Part shown: piece by piece, positions 18,154-24,768 of the stretch | Layout: each line of letters opens with the position of its first letter | How positions within the stretch are numbered: position 1 is the stretch's first letter | Assembly: GCF_900109525.1 (NCBI RefSeq) | Contig: NZ_FOAN01000005.1 | Location: 124,001-188,000 of the forward strand | Origin: Allobosea lupini | GTDB lineage: Bacteria; Pseudomonadota; Alphaproteobacteria; Rhizobiales; Beijerinckiaceae | Reading direction: 5' to 3' | DNA length: 64,000 nt | Translations under genes and position numbers: made by a program | Notes under the pieces: model-generated | Databases searched by the model: none | What the model was told of the DNA's origin: nothing | The model's input: only the letters and a program-made list of their open reading frames with translations

Positions 18154-18981
18154 ATGCAGATCGTCTGCCCCAACTGCGCCAGCCGGTACGAGATCGCCGA
18201 GGCCAAGATCGGGACCGGCGGCCGCAAGGTGCGCTGCGCCAGCTGCCAGACGACCTGGCAGATCGAGGCACCGCGCGCCTCCGACGCGCAACCGGCGGAT
18301 GACGTCCTGCAATCCGACCTGGATGCCGCGATCCCGGAGCTTCCCAGCCCTCCCAGCGCCGAGCAGACCGCCGCCGAGCTGGAGGAGGAGCTGCGCCGCG
18401 CCGCCGAGATCGACGCCGACATCTCGGCGATCGCATCGGAGCAGACCGAGCCTCCGCAGCCGGACGCAGCACCATCACGGCCTCCCGGGCGCAAACGCAG
18501 CTGGATCGCGCCCCGCAATCCGGCGGCACGCCTGTCCTCGGCAGCGGCCGGCCTCTTCGTCGCGGCCGGTCTCGCCGCGCTCGGCCTCGGCCTCTGGCAG
18601 CGCGAGCGCATCGTCCGGACGGTACCGCAATTCGCCGGGCTCTACGCGAGCATCGGCTTGCCGGTCAATGTGCGCGGGCTCGCCTTCAGCGCCGTCGAGA
18701 GCGAACTGGTTCAGGATCAGCAGGGTCGCTTCCTCGTCGTCTCCGGCGATGTCACCAACATCGCCAAGGGCACGACCAAGGTGCCGCCGATCACGGTGAT
18801 GGTGCGAAGCGAGGATGGCAAGGTGCTCTACAGCTGGACGACGGAGCCGCCGCGTCCGTCGCTGGAGCCGGCGGAGCTGATGCATTTCCGTGCCCGCCTC
18901 GCCTCGCCGCCCAATGACGGACGCTCAGTGCAGCTTCGTTTCGGCGCCGGCAGCCCCGGCGGCGTCGCCAGCCTCAACTGA
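18154..18981 (+). CDS. MJ0042-type zinc-ribbon membrane protein
   Basis: A 275-residue protein. The N-terminal zinc ribbon has CPNC (Cys5, Cys8) and CASC (Cys28, Cys31) in the MJ0042 pattern. Next comes a Glu/Ala-rich linker, one transmembrane helix (about 128-148, SSAAAGLFVAAGLAALGLGLW) and a C-terminal periplasmic beta-rich domain (FLVVSGDVTNIAKGTTKVPPITVMVR), like DUF3426. It is regularly found divergent from ftsEX in Hyphomicrobiales; the function is unknown. The ATG at 18154 begins the zinc ribbon; codons upstream are not family-like. Confidence 0.88.
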   Translation: MQIVCPNCASRYEIAEAKIGTGGRKVRCASCQTTWQIEAPRASDAQPADDVLQSDLDAAIPELPSPPSAEQTAAELEEELRRAAEIDADISAIASEQTEPPQPDAAPSRPPGRKRSWIAPRNPAARLSSAAAGLFVAAGLAALGLGLWQRERIVRTVPQFAGLYASIGLPVNVRGLAFSAVESELVQDQQGRFLVVSGDVTNIAKGTTKVPPITVMVRSEDGKVLYSWTTEPPRPSLEPAELMHFRARLASPPNDGRSVQLRFGAGSPGGVASLN

Positions 18982-19124
18982 TCTCTTCCGGCTGGTTTCC
19001 ACACCGCCACCGCCCAGCCGCTTCAATTGTCGGCGCATGGACGCTATGACTGGGGCCTGTTGAGATGAGCCCGCGATTACGGGGCTGCGCGGGCATCGGC
19101 TCGCGCCGAAAGGAACTGTCGTCG

Positions 19125-19685
19125 ATGTCCCAGCCCAAGCGTATCCGCGTTCTCTATGACGAGGCGGCGATCGCCGCACGCAATGCCGAGATGGCCAGCG
19201 ATATCGCCGCCAATGCCGGCGAGGACCTGCTCGTCGTCGCGGTGCTGAAGGGCAGCTTCATGTTCGTCGCCGACCTGATCCGCGCCATGCATCGCGCGGG
19301 CATGACTCCGCAGGTGGAGTTCGTGCATTTGTCGAGCTATCGCGCCGCCACCGTCTCTTCCGGCCAGGTCGAGATTCTGCGGGATGTGCAGAGCGATGTC
19401 CGCGGCCGGCATGTCCTGCTCGTCGACGATATCCTCGAATCCGGCCGTACGCTCGCCTTCGCCAAGGACCTGCTCGCGGCGCGCGGCGCCGCCCGCGTCT
19501 CGACAGCCGTGTTGCTGGAAAAGCCGGCCAAGCGCGCCGTCAATATCCAGGCTGACTATGTCGGCTTCGAATGCCCCGACTATTTCGTCGTCGGCTACGG
19601 CATGGACGTCGCCCATTCCTATCGCCAGTTGCCCTATGTCGGCGTGATCGAGACCGCCGACCAGGCCGGTCTGCCGGGGATCTGA
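19125..19685 (+). CDS. hpt: Hypoxanthine phosphoribosyltransferase
   Basis: A 186-residue purine-salvage enzyme that makes IMP or GMP from hypoxanthine or guanine and PRPP. It has the PRPP-binding signature VLLVDDILESGRT (97-109), the N-terminal LKGSFMFVADLIRAM and the C-terminal YVGFECPDYFVVGYGMD. The ATG at 19125 follows AAAGGAA. The CpdR-like response regulator begins four bases after its stop, so the two are one transcript. Confidence 0.95.
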   Translation: MSQPKRIRVLYDEAAIAARNAEMASDIAANAGEDLLVVAVLKGSFMFVADLIRAMHRAGMTPQVEFVHLSSYRAATVSSGQVEILRDVQSDVRGRHVLLVDDILESGRTLAFAKDLLAARGAARVSTAVLLEKPAKRAVNIQADYVGFECPDYFVVGYGMDVAHSYRQLPYVGVIETADQAGLPGI

Positions 19686-19689
19686 AGCG

Positions 19690-20064
19690 ATGTCGCGCAT
19701 TCTCGTGGTCGATGACGAGGAGAGCCTGCGCTCGCTGGTCGCGCGCGGCCTCGCCATGGATGGGCACGATTGCCTGACCGCCGGCGACGGCGCCGAGGCG
19801 CTCGACATCCTGATGGCCGAACAGGGCCATTTCGACCTGCTGCTCACCGATATCCGCATGCCGCTGATGGACGGCATCGCGCTGGCGCTCGCTGCCAAGC
19901 AGCACTTCCCCGACCTCACGATCATGCTGATGACCGGCTATGCCGAGCAGCGCGAGCGGGCAAAAAGCCTGGAGACGATCGTCTCGGAGGTGATGACCAA
20001 GCCTTTCACCATAGCCGAACTGCGCGAGACGGTGCTGCGCGTGATCGAGCGCTCGATCGGGTAA
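19690..20064 (+). CDS. Single-domain response regulator, CpdR-like
   Basis: A 124-residue stand-alone receiver with no output domain. Asp8/Asp9, the phospho-acceptor Asp54 (LLTDIRMP) and Lys104 (MTKPF) are all present. It resembles the CpdR family, which in alphaproteobacteria primes ClpXP for degradation of cell-cycle regulators when unphosphorylated. It is diverged from Caulobacter CpdR, so it may be a second paralogue. The gene starts four bases after hpt. Confidence 0.8.
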   Translation: MSRILVVDDEESLRSLVARGLAMDGHDCLTAGDGAEALDILMAEQGHFDLLLTDIRMPLMDGIALALAAKQHFPDLTIMLMTGYAEQRERAKSLETIVSEVMTKPFTIAELRETVLRVIERSIG

Positions 20065-20077
20065 AGCCGTTCGTCTC

Positions 20078-20116
20078 TTGACGCTCGGCAGCTGATATCT
20101 ATCTTTGGTAGATATC
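20078..20116 (+). promoter_or_regulatory. vapBC promoter and palindromic operator
   Basis: The perfect inverted repeat GATATCTA-N7-TAGATATC (20094-20116) overlaps a TTGACG -35 (20078-20083) and a TATCTT -10 (20100-20105, 16-bp spacer). It lies 20 bp before the antitoxin start. This is the expected layout for autorepression by a VapB-VapC complex. Confidence 0.75.
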
Positions 20117-20135
20117 GCCAGTTGGAGCCTGTGAC

Positions 20136-20405
20136 ATGGGGACCGCTTCCTCGGCAAGAGCCAAGCTCTTCATGCATGGCCGCAGCCAGGCGGTGCGGCT
20201 GCCGAAGGAGTTCCGCTTCGAGGGCAGCGAAGTGCGGGTCAGCAGGGTCGGCGACAAGGTCATCCTCGAACCGATGGCCGGCGCGCCCTTCGATGCAGAT
20301 GCATGGCGCGCCCGGCTCGATGAACTCGGCGCCCGCGATTTCCTGGTCGACGGGCTGCCGGATGATCCTCCGCCGGCCGACGAAGACGAGATCGCATTCG
20401 GCTGA
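20136..20405 (+). CDS. vapB: VapB-type antitoxin (AbrB/SpoVT fold)
   Basis: An 89-residue protein. The N-terminal half is a swapped-hairpin AbrB DNA-binding domain ([37 protein letters not shown], residues 10-46). The C-terminal tail is acidic ([14 protein letters not shown]) and would wrap the toxin. The toxin gene follows nine bases after its stop. The upstream palindrome is its likely operator. Confidence 0.93.
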   Translation: MGTASSARAKLFMHGRSQAVRLPKEFRFEGSEVRVSRVGDKVILEPMAGAPFDADAWRARLDELGARDFLVDGLPDDPPPADEDEIAFG

Positions 20406-20414
20406 GGCGATCCG

Positions 20415-20822
20415 ATGTTCTGCCTCGACACCAATGTGATCGTATACGCGATCAATGGCCGCGTTCCGGCCATCGAGCAGCGGCTTCGCCAAGAATTGGC
20501 GATAGGAACGACACTCCTCGTCCCCGCCATCGTCCTGTTCGAGCTCCGCTACGGCATCGCCAAGAGGATGCGGCGCGAGGCGTCCACGCGGGTCCTCGAT
20601 GCTTTTCTGGCGGACGGCTTCGACGTGCTTTCGTTCGAGGCCGAGGATGCCGCCGAGGCCGGCGACATTCGCGCCGCGCTGGAAACCTCCGGCATGCCTA
20701 TCGGTGCCTACGATATCCTGATCGCAGCCCAGGCTCGGCGGCGCGGCGCCGTTCTCGTCACGGTCAATCGCCGCGAATTCGAGCGCGTCCCCGGCTTGAT
20801 GGTTACAGATTGGGCGGGATGA
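20415..20822 (+). CDS. vapC: VapC-type toxin, PIN-domain ribonuclease
   Basis: A 135-residue PIN domain. The acidic active-site residues are present: Asp5 (FCLDTNVIV), Glu43 (LFELRYG), Asp100 (PIGAYDILIAAQA) and the later VNRREFERVPGL stretch. VapC toxins cut initiator tRNA or 23S rRNA; the target here cannot be read from sequence. It is paired with vapB and converges on the TspO gene four bases later. Confidence 0.93.
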   Translation: MFCLDTNVIVYAINGRVPAIEQRLRQELAIGTTLLVPAIVLFELRYGIAKRMRREASTRVLDAFLADGFDVLSFEAEDAAEAGDIRAALETSGMPIGAYDILIAAQARRRGAVLVTVNRREFERVPGLMVTDWAG

Positions 20823-20826
20823 CCGC

Positions 20827-21336
20827 TCAGCGGTTCAGCCACCAGATCGAGGCGTTGAGCAGGCTCGCGAAAGAGACCCAGGCGAAATAGGGCACGAAGA
20901 GCGCCACGGACAGCCTGTCGCCCAGCCTCGCGAAGCACCGCATCGTCCAGATCATCGCCGCCAGCAGCATCGCGATCACGACGAGCCCGCCCGCCGGGCT
21001 GTTCAGGCCGAAGAAGGCGCAGGACCAGAGCATGTTGAGCACAAGCTGGGCATGATAGGCGAGCAGCGTCTGCGCCCTGCCCGGCGTATCGACTGGCTGG
21101 CGCAGTGTGCGGAACGCAGCCAGCGCCATCAGTGCGAACAGCGTCGTCCACACCGGAGCAAACAGCCAATTTGGTGGATTGAACGGTGGCTTGGCGAGGC
21201 CGGCATACCAGCCCGGAATCTGCGGCACCGTCACGGCGCTGCCGATCAGCGACGCCGCGACCACCGGCAGGATGGCGAGGAGCGCGGCAAGCCACACATT
21301 CAGCTGACGATCGGTGCTGCCTGACGATATGCTCAT
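20827..21336 (-). CDS. tspO: TspO/MBR family membrane protein
   Basis: A 169-residue protein with five hydrophobic helices and the family motifs GWYAGLAKPPFNPPNWLFAPVWT, VLNMLWSCAFFGL and the C-terminal FVPYFAWVSFASLLNASIWWLN. TspO proteins bind porphyrins and related ligands in the membrane and affect tetrapyrrole metabolism or stress. The ATG at 21336 is chosen over an upstream in-frame start, which would add 17 non-hydrophobic residues. It is divergent from the PLP enzyme gene. Confidence 0.9.
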   Translation of the reverse strand: MSISSGSTDRQLNVWLAALLAILPVVAASLIGSAVTVPQIPGWYAGLAKPPFNPPNWLFAPVWTTLFALMALAAFRTLRQPVDTPGRAQTLLAYHAQLVLNMLWSCAFFGLNSPAGGLVVIAMLLAAMIWTMRCFARLGDRLSVALFVPYFAWVSFASLLNASIWWLNR

Positions 21337-21400
21337 GCGGTGACAATGGGGTGAGCTTGCGCGCCGCACAAGACGAGCCTCTTGCACCGCAACAATTCAG

Positions 21401-21419
21401 GTGAGATGAATTTTCTCAC
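21401..21419. promoter_or_regulatory. Inverted repeat in the tspO / metC divergent region
   Basis: GTGAGA-N7-TCTCAC lies in an AT-rich patch 23 bp before the PLP-enzyme start. It could be an operator for a regulator of sulfur amino acid genes, but no specific family is recognised. Confidence 0.4.
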
Positions 21420-21441
21420 ATAGTGGAAATCGGATCGCCTC

Positions 21442-22596
21442 ATGACCAAGCGCCCGCTGCACCCCCGTTCGCTCGCCGCGCAGGCGCTGGGCAAGATCGA
21501 TCCGCTGACCAAGGCCGTGGTGCCGCCGATCCATGTCTCCACCACCTATATCCGCGACGAGGACAACGCCTATTCCTCCGGCTTCATCTATGGCCGGCCG
21601 GACAACGAGACGGTCCATGAGGCGCAGGCCGTCCTCGCCATGCTGGAAGAGGCCAAGGCCGGCGCCCTGCTGTTCGGCTCGGGGATGGCCGCGGCGACCG
21701 CCGTGTTCCAGGCGCTCTCTCCCGGTGATCATGTCGTCGCCTCCAAGGTGATGTACTGGGCGCTGCGCGCCTGGCTGCTGACCGAGGCGACCCGCTGGGG
21801 CCTGAAGATCGACTTCGTCGAGACCGATGACCTCGCCAGGCTCAAGGAAGCGGTGAAGCCCGGCGTCACCAAGCTGATCTGGGCCGAGACCCCGTCCAAC
21901 CCGCTCTGGACCATCACCGACATCGCCGCGGTCGCGAAGATCGCCCATGCCGCCGGGGCCAGGCTCGCGGTCGATTCGACCTGCGCCTCGCCGGTTCATA
22001 CCCGGCCGCTGACGCTCGGCGCCGACATCGTCATGCACGCCGCAACCAAGGTGCTGAACGGCCACTCCGACGTCGTCGCCGGCGCGCTCTGCGCCAATGC
22101 CGATGACGAGTTCTGGAACCGGATCAAGACCATCCGCAAGGGCCAGGGCGGCATTCTCGGCCCGTTCGAGGCCTATCTCCTGATGCGCGGCATGCGCACG
22201 CTTCATGTCCGGCAGGAGCGCCAGTCGGCTTCGGCCATGGCGCTGGCGCAGAAGCTGTCCGCCCATCCGCTGGTCTCGCGCGTGCTCTATCCCGGCCTGC
22301 CGCAGCATCCCGGCCACGACATCGCCGCCAGGCAGATGGAAGGCGGCTTCGGCTTCATGCTCTCCGTCCAGGTCAGCGGCGGCGAGGCGGCGGCGGTCAA
22401 GTCGGCCGCCCATGTCGAGCTCTACAAGCGCGCGACCTCGCTCGGCGGTGTCGAGAGCCTGATCGAGCATCGCGCCTCGATCGAGGGCGCCGGCTCGCCC
22501 TGCCCGCCCGACCTGCTGCGCCTTTCGACCGGCATCGAGGATGTCGAGGACCTCTATGCCGATCTCGACCAGGCGCTGAAGGCCGGGCACGGCTGA
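21442..22596 (+). CDS. metC: Cystathionine beta-lyase / Cys-Met metabolism PLP enzyme
   Basis: A 384-residue trans-sulfuration enzyme. It carries the PLP-binding lysine in ATKVLNGHSDVVAG (the usual SxTK is A-A-T-K here), YGRPDNET near the N-terminus, FGSGMAAATAVFQAL and the C-terminal RLSTGIEDVEDLYADLDQAL. The sequence class includes cystathionine beta-lyase, gamma-synthase and O-acetylhomoserine sulfhydrylase; motifs alone do not separate them, and I favour beta-lyase. No strong ribosome-binding site is visible. It is transcribed alone, divergent from tspO. Confidence 0.8.
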   Translation: MTKRPLHPRSLAAQALGKIDPLTKAVVPPIHVSTTYIRDEDNAYSSGFIYGRPDNETVHEAQAVLAMLEEAKAGALLFGSGMAAATAVFQALSPGDHVVASKVMYWALRAWLLTEATRWGLKIDFVETDDLARLKEAVKPGVTKLIWAETPSNPLWTITDIAAVAKIAHAAGARLAVDSTCASPVHTRPLTLGADIVMHAATKVLNGHSDVVAGALCANADDEFWNRIKTIRKGQGGILGPFEAYLLMRGMRTLHVRQERQSASAMALAQKLSAHPLVSRVLYPGLPQHPGHDIAARQMEGGFGFMLSVQVSGGEAAAVKSAAHVELYKRATSLGGVESLIEHRASIEGAGSPCPPDLLRLSTGIEDVEDLYADLDQALKAGHG

Positions 22597-22600
22597 AACC

Positions 22601-23203
22601 TCAGAACCAGATGCCCTTCGCTGTGATCAGCAATTGCCGGCGGTCGGCGAGCCCGTTCAGGCCGCCATTGATCAGCTGGGTGACCCGGGCCGCATCGTCG
22701 CGATCCGCGGCGGCGTTGATCTTGCGGTCGCGCCAATAGGCGAAGGCGATCTGGACCGAGATGCGCGGATCGAGCGCCAGCTCCGGCCGCCCTTCGAGAT
22801 CGACGTTCAGCATCCGGCCGATGCGCTTGTAGTTGGCCCGCCCCGTGAGCTGAAAGATACCGCGCCCGTGATAGCGCGCGCCGTCGCCGGGCTCGGTGTT
22901 GCCGAGATCCTCGCGGCCTTCGTATTTGGCGAACTGCTTCTTCCCGCCCTTCTCCTCGAGCGTGCGGAAACGGTCGGTCTCATGGGCGGCCTGCGCCAGG
23001 AAATGGCAGACGCGCAGCGGCGTTGTCAGATCGGCCTCGGCGGCGAGCCGGGTGAAATGCAGGGCGATGTTGCCCATGATCTCGGCCTTGCCGATCGGCG
23101 CAAGGCGCGACAGGCGCTCGAGACTGACGGCGAGATCCGGCTGCCGCGGAGCCTGCGGCTCCTCGACCGGTATATCTTCGGCTGGCGATCCCTGCATCGA
23201 CAT
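22601..23203 (-). CDS. Glycoside hydrolase family 19 domain protein (chitinase/endolysin-like)
   Basis: A 200-residue protein, about one catalytic domain. It has the proposed catalytic glutamate in AQAAHETDRFRTLEE (Glu75), then RYHGRGIFQLTGRANY and the C-terminal INGGLNGLADRR, as in bacterial and phage GH19 enzymes that cleave chitin or peptidoglycan. No signal peptide is visible, so export would need a holin-like or other route. AGGAG precedes the ATG at 23203. No phage genes surround it. Confidence 0.85.
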   Translation of the reverse strand: MSMQGSPAEDIPVEEPQAPRQPDLAVSLERLSRLAPIGKAEIMGNIALHFTRLAAEADLTTPLRVCHFLAQAAHETDRFRTLEEKGGKKQFAKYEGREDLGNTEPGDGARYHGRGIFQLTGRANYKRIGRMLNVDLEGRPELALDPRISVQIAFAYWRDRKINAAADRDDAARVTQLINGGLNGLADRRQLLITAKGIWF

Positions 23204-23337
23204 GGCGGCACTCCTGTTGCGCGTTTGCGCGAGTATGCATCGGTTTCGCGGTGCGGGGATAAGTTCGCCGGCAGAACCGTCATGGCGCTGAAACAGCGCG
23301 CGTCTAGCGAGGGCCTCCGTCCCAGGGAAAGCTCGCC

Positions 23338-24639
23338 ATGACCACCGACACCGCTCTCAATCGCCGCGCATTGCTCGCCGGCCTCGGCACTGCCGCGCTC
23401 GCCGCTGCGGCAGCGCCCGCCCTCGCCCGCTCGCTTCCGCCTGTGCCGACGAGCAACCTTGCCACCGACACCGGCTATTGGGATGCCGTCCGGCGCCGCT
23501 ACAGCGTCACGCCCGACATGGTGAACCTCGAGAACGGCTATTGGGGCATCATGGCCGAGCCGGTGAAGGCCGAGTTCAAGCGCCTGACCGACTTCGTGAA
23601 CTTCGAGAACACCGTCTATGCCCGCAGCAGGATCGGCCAGGATCTCGACAACATCCGCACGCCGCTGGCCGATTTCCTCGGCGTCGCACGCGAGGAGATC
23701 GCGCTGACCCGCGGCGCCACCGAAGCGCTGCAGACGCTGATCGCCGGCTACAACAAGCTGAAACCCGGAGACGGCGTTCTCTACGCCGATCTCGACTATG
23801 ATTCGATGCAATACGCGATGAACTGGCTGAAAGGCCGGCGCGGCGTCGAGGTCGCGAAATTCGATATCCCCGAGCCGGCGACCAAAGCCAATGTGCTCGC
23901 CGCCTATGAGGCCGCGCTCAAGGCCAATCCGAAGACGAAGCTGCTTCTGCTCACCCATATCAGCCATCGCACCGGGCTGATGATGCCGGTCAGGGAGCTC
24001 GTCGCCATGGCCAAGGCGCGCGGCATCGACGTCATCCTCGACGCGGCCCATAGCTGGGGCCAGGTCGACTTCAAGGCGAGGGATCTCGGCGTCGATTTCA
24101 TCGGCTTCAATCTGCACAAATGGATCGGTGCTCCGCTCGGCGTCGGCCTGATCTACATCGCGCGCGAACGGCTGGCCGATATCGACACCCATTACGGCGA
24201 CGAGGATTTCAAGCCGGACGATGTCCGCTCGCGTATCCACACCGGCACGCCGAATTTCGCCGCCCAGCTGACGGTCCCCGCCGCGCTCGCCCTCCACCAG
24301 GAGATCGGGCCGCAGGCCAAGGAGGCGCGCTATCGGCACCTGCGCAACTACTGGGTCGCGAAGGCGCGAGAGCTCAAGGGCGTCGAGATCCAGACGCCGG
24401 ACGATCCCGAGATGGTCGCCGGCATCACCTCTTTCGCCCTGACCGGCAAGCGCTCGGCCGCCGACTGCAACGCTGTCGTCGCGGCGCTGCGCGACCAGCA
24501 CAAGGTGATGACGGTGCGACGCGGCGGCGTCGCCAAGGGCAACACCATCCGCATCTCGCCGGCGCCCTATCTGACGGAAGCCGACCTCGACCGCTTCATC
24601 GCGGCGCTCGCGGTCGTCTCGGGCAATAGGGCGGGTTGA
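23338..24639 (+). CDS. Class V aminotransferase-fold PLP enzyme with a Tat-like signal peptide
   Basis: A 433-residue protein. The N-terminus NRRALLAGLGTAALAAAAAP followed by ALARS is a twin-arginine-type signal with a probable cleavage after about residue 31. The rest is a class V (NifS/isopenicillin-N-epimerase-like) fold: LTRGATEALQTLI, DAAHSWGQVDFKARDLGVDF and the Schiff-base lysine Lys261 in FNLHKWIGAPLGVG. The reaction cannot be named. Tat export would fit a protein that folds around PLP before transport. AGGGAAAG precedes the ATG. It is divergent from the GH19 gene. Confidence 0.85.
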   Translation: MTTDTALNRRALLAGLGTAALAAAAAPALARSLPPVPTSNLATDTGYWDAVRRRYSVTPDMVNLENGYWGIMAEPVKAEFKRLTDFVNFENTVYARSRIGQDLDNIRTPLADFLGVAREEIALTRGATEALQTLIAGYNKLKPGDGVLYADLDYDSMQYAMNWLKGRRGVEVAKFDIPEPATKANVLAAYEAALKANPKTKLLLLTHISHRTGLMMPVRELVAMAKARGIDVILDAAHSWGQVDFKARDLGVDFIGFNLHKWIGAPLGVGLIYIARERLADIDTHYGDEDFKPDDVRSRIHTGTPNFAAQLTVPAALALHQEIGPQAKEARYRHLRNYWVAKARELKGVEIQTPDDPEMVAGITSFALTGKRSAADCNAVVAALRDQHKVMTVRRGGVAKGNTIRISPAPYLTEADLDRFIAALAVVSGNRAG

Positions 24640-24648
24640 GATTTGGCC

Positions 24649-24757
24649 GTCATTCTCGGGCAGCGCGAAGCGCAGACCCGAGAATCTCGTGACCAGAAGG
24701 CGCTGGCTTGCGCCTCATCCGGCTTGAGATGCTCAGGTCAAGCCCGAGCATGACGCG
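24649..24757. repeat. 109-bp intergenic repeat, copy B
   Basis: Same length and plan as the copy at 9892-10000: it starts GTCATTCTCGGG, has a left stem CTCGGG...CCCGAGAATCTCG, the spacer AAGGCGCTGGCTTGCGCCT, and a right stem ATGCTCAGG...CCCGAGCAT, imperfect here. It lies between the aminotransferase stop and the DUF4175 stop, so it may also serve as a terminator for both. Confidence 0.75.
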
Positions 24758-24768
24758 GGACCGTCAGA

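Noticed and set aside
22601..23203. Prophage remnant around the GH19 gene
   Set aside because: Neighbours on both sides are ordinary metabolic genes; no integrase, att repeat or phage structural gene is present.
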